This document shows positions 16,013 to 24,209 of a stretch of 64,000 nucleotides of DNA, piece by piece. The notes under the pieces were generated by a model. That model worked only from the letters and a program-made list of their open reading frames with translations, was not told the origin of the DNA and made no database searches. This stretch comes from JAIBAC01 sp046331095. GTDB lineage: Bacteria > Actinomycetota > Acidimicrobiia > UBA2766. Numbering within the stretch: the first letter of the stretch is position 1; every line of letters begins with the position of its first letter. Location: NCBI GenBank assembly GCA_046331095.1, contig JAXLRM010000003.1, positions 1,426,001 through 1,490,000 of the forward strand. Reading direction: 5' to 3'. The translations under genes and the position numbers were made by a program.

Positions 16013-16693
16013 TCAGGTCTCGGTCATCGCGGAGATGCGTTCGGAGATGGCGCTGCTGACGAGCACGTCCACAGCAGCGACCACGACGGAACGGAGCCGG
16101 CGGACGAAGTCCTCGAGCTCCTCGGTGGACGCGCCCCCTGCGACGCCGCTCGCCTCGGCGAGTGTCGCGATGGTGTTCTCGTCGAGGCCGATCTCGGCGA
16201 CCTTGCCCGACGCGTCGGCGAGGACCTCGACGGCGTCGAGCTGGACCGAGAGCGGCAGCCCCATGTGGGCGAGCTCCTCGGCGACGGACACGACCGTCGG
16301 CAGCAGCACACGCAGTGTGCCCCGGCCGGCAGGCTCGACGAGGCCCAGCGCGACCGCGCGCTCGGTGGTGCCGTCGTCGTCGCCTGCGCCGAGGCGGGCC
16401 AGGAGCTCGACGGCGTCGACCTCGTAGGGATCGGAGTCCGCGAAGGACCCCAGCACCGTCCGCATCATCGCCGAGTCGGTGACGATGCGGCGGATGGCCT
16501 CGAGGTTGAGCCCGTCGCGTTGCAGTGTGCGGATCTGGCTCAGGCGTTCGAGGTGGCGGGACCCGTAGTAGCCGGTGCGGCCACGCAGCGTCGGTGGCTG
16601 GAGCAGCCCGCGGGACTGGTACGACCGGATGTTGCGCGTGGTCACCCCCGACTGCGCAGCCAGCTCGTCGATGGTGATCCGGTCCTCGCTCAC
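16013..16693 (-). CDS. MerR-family transcriptional regulator
   Basis: 226 residues from the GTG at 16691-16693. An N-terminal winged helix-turn-helix of MerR type (ITIDELAAQSGVTTRNIRSYQSRGLL, roughly 5-30) is followed by the wing GRTGYYG and the coiled dimerisation helix (about 45-75). The C-terminal region (about 80-226) is long, helical and lacks metal-binding cysteines, so it is not a metal sensor of the MerR/CueR kind. Effector unknown. It ends close to the GH76 gene, convergently. Confidence 0.85.
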   Translation of the reverse strand: MSEDRITIDELAAQSGVTTRNIRSYQSRGLLQPPTLRGRTGYYGSRHLERLSQIRTLQRDGLNLEAIRRIVTDSAMMRTVLGSFADSDPYEVDAVELLARLGAGDDDGTTERAVALGLVEPAGRGTLRVLLPTVVSVAEELAHMGLPLSVQLDAVEVLADASGKVAEIGLDENTIATLAEASGVAGGASTEELEDFVRRLRSVVVAAVDVLVSSAISERISAMTET

Positions 16694-16751
16694 GGGAACA
16701 CCGTAGCTGAGCGCACAGGCGGCTCTCACCTGTTCTCAGTACAGCCGACCC

Positions 16752-16768
16752 GTCCGTATACTCCGGAC
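16752..16768 (+). promoter_or_regulatory. Candidate leaderless promoter and operator of the Fur/Zur gene
   Basis: GTCCG-TATACTC-CGGAC (16752-16768) is an inverted repeat whose centre contains a -10 hexamer TATACT (16757-16762). The ATG follows immediately at 16769, the right distance for transcription to begin at the start codon. A repressor on the repeat would cover the -10, consistent with autoregulation. No strong -35 is seen (TTCTCA at 16733). Confidence 0.5.
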
Positions 16769-17203
16769 ATGAGCTCGGAGCTCCATGTGATCGTCGCCGC
16801 CCGGCTCCACGACGACGGGCAGCGCTTCACCGCAGGCCGGCGTGCCCTCGTCGACGTGCTCGAGTCGTCCGAACGCCCCCTCACCCTCCCCGAGATCCTC
16901 GAGCTCGACCGCTCCGTCGCGCAGAGCAGCGCCTACCGCAACCTGACGGTGCTCGAGCGCGCCAAGGTCGTTCGTCGCATCTCGACCACCGACGACTGGG
17001 CCCGCTTCGAGCTCGCCGAGGACCTCACCGAGCACCACCACCACCTGATCTGCGGCCACTGCGGCACCGTCGAGGACTTCACCGTCGGCTCCGAACTCGA
17101 GGCCGCGGTCGACAAGGCACTCCACCGCATCGCACGCCGCCGCGGCTTCGCCCCCGAGCATCACCGCCTCGACCTCATCGGCACCTGCAGCAACTGCCGC
17201 TGA
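16769..17203 (+). CDS. zur: Fur-family metal regulator, probably Zur
   Basis: 144 residues. A winged-helix DNA-binding N-terminus (SVAQSSAYRNLTVLERAKVV) is followed by the Fur-family metal region HHHHLICGHCGTVEDF (about 90-105) and the C-terminal CSNC, which together make the structural Cys4 zinc site and the His/Cys sensing site. It is convergent with, and 10 bases from, a metal ABC transporter operon that has a palindromic Fur/Zur-type box. Zinc is the likely metal, from the transporter type and the lack of haem or iron genes; Fur or Mur remain possible. Confidence 0.85.
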   Translation: MSSELHVIVAARLHDDGQRFTAGRRALVDVLESSERPLTLPEILELDRSVAQSSAYRNLTVLERAKVVRRISTTDDWARFELAEDLTEHHHHLICGHCGTVEDFTVGSELEAAVDKALHRIARRRGFAPEHHRLDLIGTCSNCR

Positions 17204-17212
17204 ACACGGGGC

Positions 17213-18055
17213 CTAGTGCCGTGACCGGGTCCGGGCCACGAGGAAGAGCACCAGCCACGCGGCGACGGCGATCGTGACGATCGCGAAGCTCGGCGGCAGG
17301 TCGAACATCGCGGCGGCGACGAGGCCGGCCCATACGGACACGAGCGCGATTGCGGTGCCGATCCCGACGACGGCTGCCGGCCGTGCCGTCACGTACAGGG
17401 CGGCAGCCGACGGCGTGACGACGAGCGCGAACAGCAACAACGTGCCGACCACCTGCACCGACATCGTGACCACGAGTGCGAGGAGGACCATGAAGACGAC
17501 ACCCAGTGCCCGTACCGGCACCCCCCTGGCCTCGGCCACCTGCGGGTCGACCGACGCGAACGTGAGCGGTCGGGCGACGACGCCGAGCAACCCGCCCAGG
17601 ACCAGGGTGAAGCACGCGAAGACCACGATCTCGCCGGTCGACACGCCGAGCAGGTTCCCGAAGAGGATGTTCGTGAGCGTGCTCGCGCTGCGGCTCGCCA
17701 GCGACGCGAACAGCACGCCGAGAGCGGTCGCGAACGCGAGGATCGTGCCCGTCGCCACGTCCCGCTCCGACACCGCCTTGCCGAGGGCGCCGATAGCGAG
17801 CGCGCCCACCAGGCAGAACACCAGGAGACCGAACGTCACCGGCACACCGAGGACCACCGCCCCCGTCGCTCCCGGGAAGCCGATGTGGGCGAGTGCGTGC
17901 GCCGCGAACACCTGGCGCCGCACGACGACGTGGTAGCCGACGAGGCCCGCCGCCACCGCCACGAGTGTCCCCGCGATCAGCGCGTTCACCATGAACGGCG
18001 CCGACAGCACCTCGACCCAGTCGCGCTGGTAGCCGATCGCGGCGAGCAGGGTCAT
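17213..18055 (-). CDS. znuB: Metal ABC transporter permease (ZnuB type)
   Basis: 280 residues, eight to nine hydrophobic helices of the ABC-3 family that carries zinc, manganese or iron. Conserved features include the VVVRRQVFAAHALAHIGFPG coupling region near 45-65 and the DPQVAEARGVP loop near 170. Its start overlaps the end of the ATPase gene by four bases. With the ATPase and the binding lipoprotein it forms a complete importer. Confidence 0.9.
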   Translation of the reverse strand: MTLLAAIGYQRDWVEVLSAPFMVNALIAGTLVAVAAGLVGYHVVVRRQVFAAHALAHIGFPGATGAVVLGVPVTFGLLVFCLVGALAIGALGKAVSERDVATGTILAFATALGVLFASLASRSASTLTNILFGNLLGVSTGEIVVFACFTLVLGGLLGVVARPLTFASVDPQVAEARGVPVRALGVVFMVLLALVVTMSVQVVGTLLLFALVVTPSAAALYVTARPAAVVGIGTAIALVSVWAGLVAAAMFDLPPSFAIVTIAVAAWLVLFLVARTRSRH

Positions 18056-18822
18056 TCGGTGGTGTCCCGCGTGAAGAGATGGCCCTGCGCGGTGCGCACG
18101 ACCCGGACCGGTGTGCCGTACAGGTGGGTCAGGAGCTCGGAGTCCACGACCGCACCGATCTCGTCGTAGTGAGCGTGGCCGTCGAGCAGGTACACGGCGC
18201 CCGTGAGCTCCGGCAGCAGCGGGTTGACGTCGTGGGAGACCACGAGGACCGTCACCTCCCCGGAAGCCCTGATCTCGTGGATGAGGGAGACCACGTCCTG
18301 TTGGCTCGCGAGGTCGAGGCTGGAGAGCGGTTCGTCGAGGAGGAGCAGCTCAGGCCTGCCGACGAGGGCCTGGGCGACAGCGGCGCGTTGCTGCTGTCCG
18401 CCCGACAGGCGCGACATGCGCTGGTGGGCGAGATCGGCGACCCCGACCGCGTCGAGGACCTCGTCGACGCGGCGCCGCTCGTCGGGGTGCGCTGGGCGCA
18501 GCCCCCAGCGGGCGCCGGTGAGGCCCATCGCCACGAGGTCACGGCACCGCACGGCGTTGCCGACCGAGGCGGTGTAGTCCTGCGGCACGTAACCGATTCG
18601 CCTGTTGCCGCGCGTCGGCGGCTCGCCGAGTACCCGGACCGTGCCCGCGGCCGGTTCGACGAGGCCGAGGAGGAGTTCGAACAGCGTCGTCTTGCCGGAC
18701 CCGTTCGGTCCGATGACCGCCACACAGGCGCCGGCAGGTATCGCGAACGTGCCGTGGGACCAGACGCGTCTCGACCCCCGCGCGACGGCCACCCCGTCCA
18801 GCTCGACCGCCGCGACGCTCAC
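18052..18822 (-). CDS. znuC: Metal ABC transporter ATP-binding protein (ZnuC type)
   Basis: 256 residues from a GTG that overlaps the stop of the binding-protein gene (GTGA). Walker A GPNGSGKTT (38-46), Q-loop in GYVPQDY, signature LSGGQQQR, Walker B LLLLDEP and the switch His in VVSHD are complete. It energises metal uptake through the ZnuB permease. Middle gene of the znuA-znuC-znuB operon. Confidence 0.92.
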   Translation of the reverse strand: MSVAAVELDGVAVARGSRRVWSHGTFAIPAGACVAVIGPNGSGKTTLFELLLGLVEPAAGTVRVLGEPPTRGNRRIGYVPQDYTASVGNAVRCRDLVAMGLTGARWGLRPAHPDERRRVDEVLDAVGVADLAHQRMSRLSGGQQQRAAVAQALVGRPELLLLDEPLSSLDLASQQDVVSLIHEIRASGEVTVLVVSHDVNPLLPELTGAVYLLDGHAHYDEIGAVVDSELLTHLYGTPVRVVRTAQGHLFTRDTTE

Positions 18823-19754
18823 GCCGACCCCAGTGCGCGGGCCAGCGAATCCAGCTGGCCGACCTGCCACTGCACGAACCCGAGCCCCGGCGGGACCGTC
18901 TCGGTGACCCCGACGACCGGCACACCTGCCGCCGTCGCGGCCTCCAGCAGGCGGCTGTCCAAGGCGCTCTCGGTCTGGAGGTTGCGCACGAGGACGTCGA
19001 TCTGGCCCGAGCGCAGCGCCGCGTCCAGGGCGTGCAAGTCACCCGGGGACGGATCCGACTCGTTCGCGACGGCGTCGCGGTACCCCGACGGCGTCCGGTC
19101 GACGAGGCCGACCGCCGCCGCCATGTACTCGAAGACCGGCTCCGTCGCTGCGTAGCTGCGGCCGCGCGCGGACTCGCTCAGCGCCGCGACCGCGGCGTGG
19201 AGTGGTCCTGACGCCGCCGACCACTCCGTGCGGCGGCCGTCGAGGTACGCGGACGCGGCCGGTAGTTGCGCCTTCAGTTCGGCGCTGAGGGCGTCGGCGA
19301 CGCGGTCGACGAAGCCGGGTCCGTACCACACGTGCGGGTTGTCGCCCTCGTGGAGCCCTGCCGCCTCGGCGGCGTCGACGACCGCGGGCGGATGCCTCAT
19401 GGCGCCGAGGACGTGCACGGCCCAGTCGTCGTAGCCGAGTCCGTTCACGAGCACGAGCCCCGCACGGGTGAGGTGCGCGGCGTCCGAGACGGCCGGCTCG
19501 AACTCGTGCGGGTCGCCCGCGGACCCGCCCACGATGGTTCTCACGTGAGCGCACGCCCCTGCGATCGTCACTGCGAGGTCGTTCCACTGACCGACCGTCA
19601 CGACCAGGTCGACGGGCTCGGCCGGGCAGTCGCCCGGACCGGTGGCCAAGTCCCCGGCAGCGTCGGGGGAAGCGCAACCGCACAGGAGTGCACCGGCCAC
19701 CAGGACGGCAGCCAGGAACGGCACTGCAGATCGGATGTGCGGTCGCGGCGGCAC
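18819..19754 (-). CDS. znuA: Metal-binding lipoprotein of a zinc-type ABC transporter (ZnuA)
   Basis: 311 residues, GTG start. Signal peptide with lipobox ending at Cys27 (LLCGC). A cluster A-I solute-binding protein: metal-ligand His in GDPHEFEP, His in NPHVWYGP, Glu in ATEPVFEYM and the acidic residue of ESDPS fit the usual His/His/Glu-or-His/Asp site. There is no long His-rich loop of the E. coli ZnuA kind. First gene of the operon, behind a clear palindromic Fur/Zur box. Confidence 0.88.
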   Translation of the reverse strand: MPPRPHIRSAVPFLAAVLVAGALLCGCASPDAAGDLATGPGDCPAEPVDLVVTVGQWNDLAVTIAGACAHVRTIVGGSAGDPHEFEPAVSDAAHLTRAGLVLVNGLGYDDWAVHVLGAMRHPPAVVDAAEAAGLHEGDNPHVWYGPGFVDRVADALSAELKAQLPAASAYLDGRRTEWSAASGPLHAAVAALSESARGRSYAATEPVFEYMAAAVGLVDRTPSGYRDAVANESDPSPGDLHALDAALRSGQIDVLVRNLQTESALDSRLLEAATAAGVPVVGVTETVPPGLGFVQWQVGQLDSLARALGSA

Positions 19755-19782
19755 CGTCGGGACCTCGTCGAGACGACTGAAG

Positions 19783-19799
19783 TGATTCTGAGAATCATA
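19783..19799 (-). promoter_or_regulatory. Zur/Fur-type box overlapping the znuA promoter
   Basis: TGATTCTGAGAATCA (19783-19797) is a perfect 7-1-7 palindrome of the Fur/Zur-box type. On the minus strand it overlaps a good -10 hexamer TATGAT (19799 to 19794), 29 bases before the znuA GTG. Zinc-loaded Zur bound here would shut off znuACB. The regulator gene itself lies 3 kb away at the other end of the cluster. Confidence 0.8.
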
Positions 19800-19959
19800 C
19801 TCATCACCGGTCCGGTCGCCGAAGCGCTCTCCGCCCGGACCTCGCTACCGGTCCGGCGAGCAGCGTTGATCTACGATCGTCGCCTCGGACCGGCCAGGTG
19901 GCGGGAATGTCGCAGCCGCGAGTCCGGTTTCCCAGCCGAGCGGCCGCACAGGAGAACCC

Positions 19960-20277
19960 ATGGCCACGGTCAACGAAGTCAAGGAAGCGGAATTCAACGA
20001 ACTCGTCCTCCTCGCCGAGGGCAAGGTCGTCGTGGACTTCTGGGCCCCGTGGTGCGGCCCGTGCAAGGCAGTGGCGCCGGAGATCCAGAAGCTCGCCGAA
20101 AAGCACGGCAACGTCACGTTCGTGAAGGTCAACGTGGACGACGCACCGGGCGTGGCCGGGCGCTACAACGTCATGGGCATCCCCACGATCGGGATGTTCG
20201 AGGGCGGCCAGCTCGTCAAGACCGCGGTGGGCGCAATGCCGGCCGAGCGGCTCGAGAACGAGCTCGGCCTCACCTGA
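19960..20277 (+). CDS. trxA: Thioredoxin
   Basis: 105 residues, normal thioredoxin length. Active site WCGPC with Cys32 and Cys35, the cis-proline in GIPTIGMF, and the buried Asp26 of VVDFWAPW. Cytoplasmic disulfide reductant. It starts at ATG 19960 with an AGGAG-like stretch before it and stands alone; no thioredoxin reductase is nearby. Confidence 0.95.
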   Translation: MATVNEVKEAEFNELVLLAEGKVVVDFWAPWCGPCKAVAPEIQKLAEKHGNVTFVKVNVDDAPGVAGRYNVMGIPTIGMFEGGQLVKTAVGAMPAERLENELGLT

Positions 20278-20351
20278 ACGCGGATCACCCATCACGGCGC
20301 CGAAGCCCCCCGACACCACGTCCCGGTCCGCGGTGGACCTACGCTGACTGG

Positions 20352-21236
20352 GTGCAACATCAGAACCTCGACTACAGCTCCCGCCCGGAGTTCGCGTCGG
20401 CGCCGACGCTGGTGCTCGCCTTCGGGGGCTGGAACGACGCCGGCGAGGCCGCCACCGGAGCCGTCCTCTGGCTGCGCGACCAGCTTCACGCCGAACCGTT
20501 CGTCGACATCGCCGGTGACGCCTACTACGACTTCCAGCAGGTACGTCCGATCGTCACGGTCACCGACGGCCTCGTCCGCGACGTCAGTTGGCCCAAGGTC
20601 ACCTTGAGCGCGACACCCCCGGGTACTGCACCGCTGGTGCTCGGCCATGGATTCGAACCCCAGTACATGTGGCCCGACTTCTGCGCCGACCTCGTCGCGG
20701 TCGCGACCGATTGCGGTGCGCGCCAGGTGGTCTTCTTGGGTTCGCTCCTGGCCGACGTCCCTCACACGCGGGTCTCCCCGCTCGTCGCGACCGCGTCGAC
20801 CGACAGCGTCCGGATCCGCATGGGCGTCGAAGGCGCCAACTACATAGGTCCGACGGGGATCGTCGGGGCGGCTGCCAAGGCCTTCGCAGACGCCGGCTTC
20901 GAGACCGTCAGCATGTGGGCCTCGGCGTCGCACTACGTGTCCGCGGAGATGAACCCGAACGCGATGCTGGCGCTCCTCGACAAGCTACGGGGGGTGTGCG
21001 GCATCGACCTCGACACCTCGGCCTTGAACGCAACGGTCGACACGTGGCGCGCCAAGGTCGACGAGGCGATGGCCGAACATCCCGACGTGTCGGCCTACGT
21101 GCGCATGCTGGAGCGTCGCGTCGACGACGGCACCGGGGAACCTGCGCCGTTTCGCGCCGACGAGCTCCCTTCGGGCGACGAGATCGCGGCCGAGCTGCAG
21201 CGCTTCCTGAGGGACCTGGGCGACGGCGACGCCTGA
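20352..21236 (+). CDS. PAC2-family protein
   Basis: 294 residues from the GTG at 20352. The PAC2 (proteasome assembly chaperone 2-like, COG2047/DUF75) fold is recognisable in LVLAFGGWNDAGEAATGAVLWL near the N-terminus, the GHGFEP and VFLGSLLADVPHTR segments, and GPTGIVGAAAKAFADAG in the middle. Actinobacteria usually carry one or more such proteins, and their role is still unclear. A helical tail (about 235-294) follows the core. No proteasome genes are in the window. Confidence 0.85.
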   Translation: MQHQNLDYSSRPEFASAPTLVLAFGGWNDAGEAATGAVLWLRDQLHAEPFVDIAGDAYYDFQQVRPIVTVTDGLVRDVSWPKVTLSATPPGTAPLVLGHGFEPQYMWPDFCADLVAVATDCGARQVVFLGSLLADVPHTRVSPLVATASTDSVRIRMGVEGANYIGPTGIVGAAAKAFADAGFETVSMWASASHYVSAEMNPNAMLALLDKLRGVCGIDLDTSALNATVDTWRAKVDEAMAEHPDVSAYVRMLERRVDDGTGEPAPFRADELPSGDEIAAELQRFLRDLGDGDA

Positions 21237-21356
21237 TCGCACTTCGTGCATCACGTCCCGAGCACGCCCGGGGACCAGCGTCGCGAGACGGAGGATTCCG
21301 GTGCAGGCACGGGGAATCCCCCTGCGTACCGTTACCGCGGGAGGTTCCTCGACGCG

Positions 21357-22241
21357 ATGAAGAGCTTGCTGTCCCTGATCCTTGCCCTTCCCTCGTACCT
21401 GCGCCGGCTCAAGTTCGTGTACCGGGCGAAGTTCATGGCCAAGATCATGGGGGTCGACCTCGACATCCACGTCGACAAGGCGGTGCAGTTCGGCCGCAAC
21501 GTGGTCCTCCGACTCGGGGCAGGGAATCCGGTGACGATCCACATCGGGCCCAGGGTCGTGATCGAGGACAACGTGCGCTTCGAGGTCCGCAACAACGTCG
21601 GTCACGACCCGACACTGTGGATCGAGGGCGACGCGATCTTCCACCCCAACGCCGTGATCCTCTTCGGTGGCCACCTCGTCTTCAAGGGCATGAACGAGAT
21701 CGGCCTCGGCACCGTGATCCGCTGCACCCAGTACATCGAGTGGGGCTCGCCGTCGGGCACGGGCGAGTACGTGAGCGTGTACGACTTCCTGCACGCCATC
21801 GACTCGGCGCAGACGACGAGGTACCAATCGGTGTTGATCAGCCAGCCCGTCAAGCTCGGCAACTGCGTGATGCTCGCGGCCAAGTCCGTCGTGAACCCCG
21901 GCACGACGATCTCGGACATGACGATCGTGGCGCCGAACGCCGTGGTGTCGGGCTTCCACGACGAACCCTTGGAAGTCCTCGCCGGCATCCCGGCCAAGCA
22001 CCTGTACAAGCCGGAGATGTGGCCGCTGCTCGACAACCCCTTCATCGCCGCGGTTACGTCGTGGATCGGCGACAAGCCCGGCGCCGGGTTCAAGACCGTC
22101 GACGAAGCCAAGAAGGCGACGCCCGAACCGACCAGGTACAGGAGCGACGAGCACGGCTGGGACGCGATCGTCGCCCGTCTCGCGAAGCGCAACGACGAGT
22201 CGGACGAGGACGCCGGCATCGCCCAGACCAAGGCGGACTGA
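21357..22241 (+). CDS. Acyltransferase with left-handed beta-helix (hexapeptide repeats)
   Basis: 294 residues from ATG 21357, preceded by GGGAGG. An amphipathic N-terminus (about 1-25) may rest on the membrane. Residues about 35-215 show hexapeptide-like repeats ([LIV]-G-x4), including VIEDNVRFEVRNNVG, WIEGDAIFHPNAVILFGGH and the closing VKLGNCVMLAAKSVVNPGTTISDMTIVAPNAVVSG, typical of the WbbJ/LacA group that O-acetylates surface sugars. The C-terminal 70 residues are charged and probably disordered. A likely envelope polysaccharide modifier; the substrate is unknown. Confidence 0.8.
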   Translation: MKSLLSLILALPSYLRRLKFVYRAKFMAKIMGVDLDIHVDKAVQFGRNVVLRLGAGNPVTIHIGPRVVIEDNVRFEVRNNVGHDPTLWIEGDAIFHPNAVILFGGHLVFKGMNEIGLGTVIRCTQYIEWGSPSGTGEYVSVYDFLHAIDSAQTTRYQSVLISQPVKLGNCVMLAAKSVVNPGTTISDMTIVAPNAVVSGFHDEPLEVLAGIPAKHLYKPEMWPLLDNPFIAAVTSWIGDKPGAGFKTVDEAKKATPEPTRYRSDEHGWDAIVARLAKRNDESDEDAGIAQTKAD

Positions 22242-22243
22242 CA

Positions 22244-22259
22244 GCCCCCCCGGGGGGGC
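22244..22259. terminator. Possible terminator-like palindrome after the acyltransferase gene
   Basis: A perfect 16 bp palindrome GCCCCCCCGGGGGGGC lies three bases after the stop codon. It has no loop of its own and no T-run, so it is at best a weak intrinsic terminator; position is the main argument. Confidence 0.4.
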
Positions 22260-22297
22260 CCGATCGTGCACGTCCGGATCGGGCGAGCACGCGCGTA

Positions 22298-22407
22298 CCC
22301 TTGTGTCACAGGAAACAGCTGCCACCCCGTGGAAGGTTCCACACGACCGGCCGGTCGAAGATGTCCTGAACCGCAAGGGGCCCCGGTGGGCGGGGTGCAC
22401 GGACATC
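22298..22407 (+). promoter_or_regulatory. Structured leader upstream of pilB, possible cis-regulatory RNA
   Basis: The 258-base gap before the pilus operon holds several pairing segments: CCCTTG (22298-22303) with CAAGGG (22374-22379), the hairpin GTGGAA-GG-TTCCAC (22329-22342), a second at 22345-22356 (GACC-GGCC-GGTC), and GATGTCC (22360-22366) with GGACATC (22401-22407). The last pair encloses the 3' strand of the first, so the two could compete. I could not match it to c-di-GMP-I, c-di-GMP-II or cobalamin consensus sequences. A possible -10 TACCCT at 22296 would put the RNA start near 22308 and remove the outer stem, so the fold is uncertain. Confidence 0.4.
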
Positions 22408-22499
22408 GGGGCCTGGCCCGTCGCCGCGCGGTGGGGTTCCTTCGCACGGGTTGGTGGCGCCGTTCCGCACCCAAGGACGGCACAGGCGAGGAGTGACAG

Positions 22500-24209
22500 T
22501 TGGCGCGCAGACCGGCGTCGGGACCCATCGGCGAACTTCTGCTCAAGCGCAAGCTCATCCGCAGGGACCAGCTCGAAGCGGCACTTGCCCACCAGGGCGA
22601 GAACCGCGACGGGACACGCCTGGGAGAGCTCTTGGTCCAGCTCGGCTACCTGCAACCCAGCCAGCTCACCCGCACGCTCGCCGACGTGTACGGCGTACCG
22701 GTCTTCGAGGTGGGCACCCGCAGCGACCCTGACGCCATCGCGCTGATCCCCAAGGAGTTCGCCGAGGCTCAGACGGTGCTGCCCGTGCGGCTGGATGGAG
22801 ACGCGGGCGAGATCCTCGTGATCGCGATGGCGCAGCCCGAGGACGCCGAGCTGCTCGCGTTCGTGACCGACAAGACCGGCAGGTCCGTCGCTCCCCTCGT
22901 GGCGTCCGAGCCGGTGCTGCGGGCAGCCATCGGGGAGGCATACCAGACCCTGCACGCGGTCGACCAGCACGTCGCCGCGTACAAGACCACCGCGGTTGCG
23001 TCAGCGGGGGAGGACTCCGCTTCGATCTCGGCGGTCACCGAGGATGCTCCGGTCGTGCGCATCGCCAACATCCTCGTCACCGAGGCACTGCGCGAGCGGG
23101 CATCGGACGTCCACATCGAGCCCCAACCCGACCGGCTCCGGATCCGCTACAGGGTCGACGGCACCCTCCGCGACGTCCAGGAGCTGCCTCTCGCCATGGG
23201 CGCGGCGCTCGCGTCGCGCATCAAGGTGATGGCCGACCTCGACATCATCGAGCGGCACCGCAGCCAGGACGGCCAGATGACACTCGAGGTCGAGGGCCGC
23301 CAGGTCGACATCCGCGTGGCGATCACCGAGGCCATATGGGGCGAGAAGGTGGTGCTCCGCATCCTCGACCGCGGCAAGTCGGTCCTCAGCGTGGGCCAGC
23401 TCGGCATGCCCGACGAACTGGTGCACCAGTACCTGCCCGTGGTGCACATCCCCTTCGGGATGGTCTGTGTCGCGGGCCCGACCGGTGCCGGCAAGACGAC
23501 GACGCTGTACGCGTCGCTGAACGAGCTCGACCGCTTCGAGCGCAACATCACCACCATCGAGGACCCCGTCGAGTACATCTTCCCCGACATCACGCAGATC
23601 CAGATCCACAAGGCCTACGGCCGTGACTTCGCGCACGGTCTGCGGGCACTGTTGCGCCAGGACCCCGACGTCATCCTCGTCGGCGAGGTTCGCGACACCG
23701 AGACGGCCGAGATCGCGACGCAGGCGGCCCTGACCGGCCACGCCGTGTTCTGCTCCGTGCACGCCACCGATTCGGTCGCGGCACTGTTCCGCTTCCTCGA
23801 CATGGGCGTGCCCAACTACCTGATCGCCCCGGCGATGGAGGCGATCGTCGCCCAGCGCCTCGTGCGCCGCATCTGCCACTCCTGCGCCGCCGAGTACGTG
23901 CCCGGCGCAGACGAGCTCGCCCTCTACGAGAAGGTCACCGGTGTGCGGCGCGAGGTGTTCTGGCGTGGCAACGGCTGCGACCGCTGCCACGACACCGGCT
24001 ATTTCGAACGCATCGGCGTCTACGAGTTCCTCCGCCTCGACGACGAGATCAAGGAGATGATCGTGCGCGGCGCGACCGCGGTGGAGCTGCGCGACGCGGC
24101 CGTCGAGTCCTCGGGCATGGTCCCGCTCGGCCATGCCGCGATGGCCAAGGTGACCAACAACGAGACGACGATCTCCGAGGTGATCAGGACCGTGTATGCA
24201 GCCGGGTGA
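22500..24209 (+). CDS. pilB: Type IV pilus assembly ATPase (PilB/GspE)
   Basis: 569 residues from a TTG preceded by GGCGAGGAG. The N-terminal region (about 10-70) resembles the MshEN domain with two repeats of an LGxxL...L..L motif; the second, RLGELLVQLGYL, fits best. The C-terminal ATPase has Walker A GPTGAGKTT, the Asp box TTIEDPVEY, Walker B ILVGEVRD, the His box TGHAVFCSVHATD, and a Cys4 zinc site (CHSC and CDRC, 23 residues apart or more). It powers pilin polymerisation at the inner face of the membrane. First gene of the pilus operon; its end overlaps pilC by 14 bases. Confidence 0.93.
   Translation: MARRPASGPIGELLLKRKLIRRDQLEAALAHQGENRDGTRLGELLVQLGYLQPSQLTRTLADVYGVPVFEVGTRSDPDAIALIPKEFAEAQTVLPVRLDGDAGEILVIAMAQPEDAELLAFVTDKTGRSVAPLVASEPVLRAAIGEAYQTLHAVDQHVAAYKTTAVASAGEDSASISAVTEDAPVVRIANILVTEALRERASDVHIEPQPDRLRIRYRVDGTLRDVQELPLAMGAALASRIKVMADLDIIERHRSQDGQMTLEVEGRQVDIRVAITEAIWGEKVVLRILDRGKSVLSVGQLGMPDELVHQYLPVVHIPFGMVCVAGPTGAGKTTTLYASLNELDRFERNITTIEDPVEYIFPDITQIQIHKAYGRDFAHGLRALLRQDPDVILVGEVRDTETAEIATQAALTGHAVFCSVHATDSVAALFRFLDMGVPNYLIAPAMEAIVAQRLVRRICHSCAAEYVPGADELALYEKVTGVRREVFWRGNGCDRCHDTGYFERIGVYEFLRLDDEIKEMIVRGATAVELRDAAVESSGMVPLGHAAMAKVTNNETTISEVIRTVYAAG

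Noticed and set aside
22307..22320. CACAGGAAACAGCT matches a common cloning-vector primer site
   Set aside because: Only 14 bases match and the surrounding sequence is not vector; chance or ribosome-binding-like sequence is enough.
22298..22407. Known c-di-GMP riboswitch before pilB
   Set aside because: The invariant GGACGCAAAGCC core of class I and the class II core could not be found; only unclassified structure is supported.
20985..22970. Very long minus-strand open frame opposite the acyltransferase and pilB
   Set aside because: It is antisense to well-supported genes; frames of this length arise because GC-rich third positions remove stop codons. No start signal or family resemblance.
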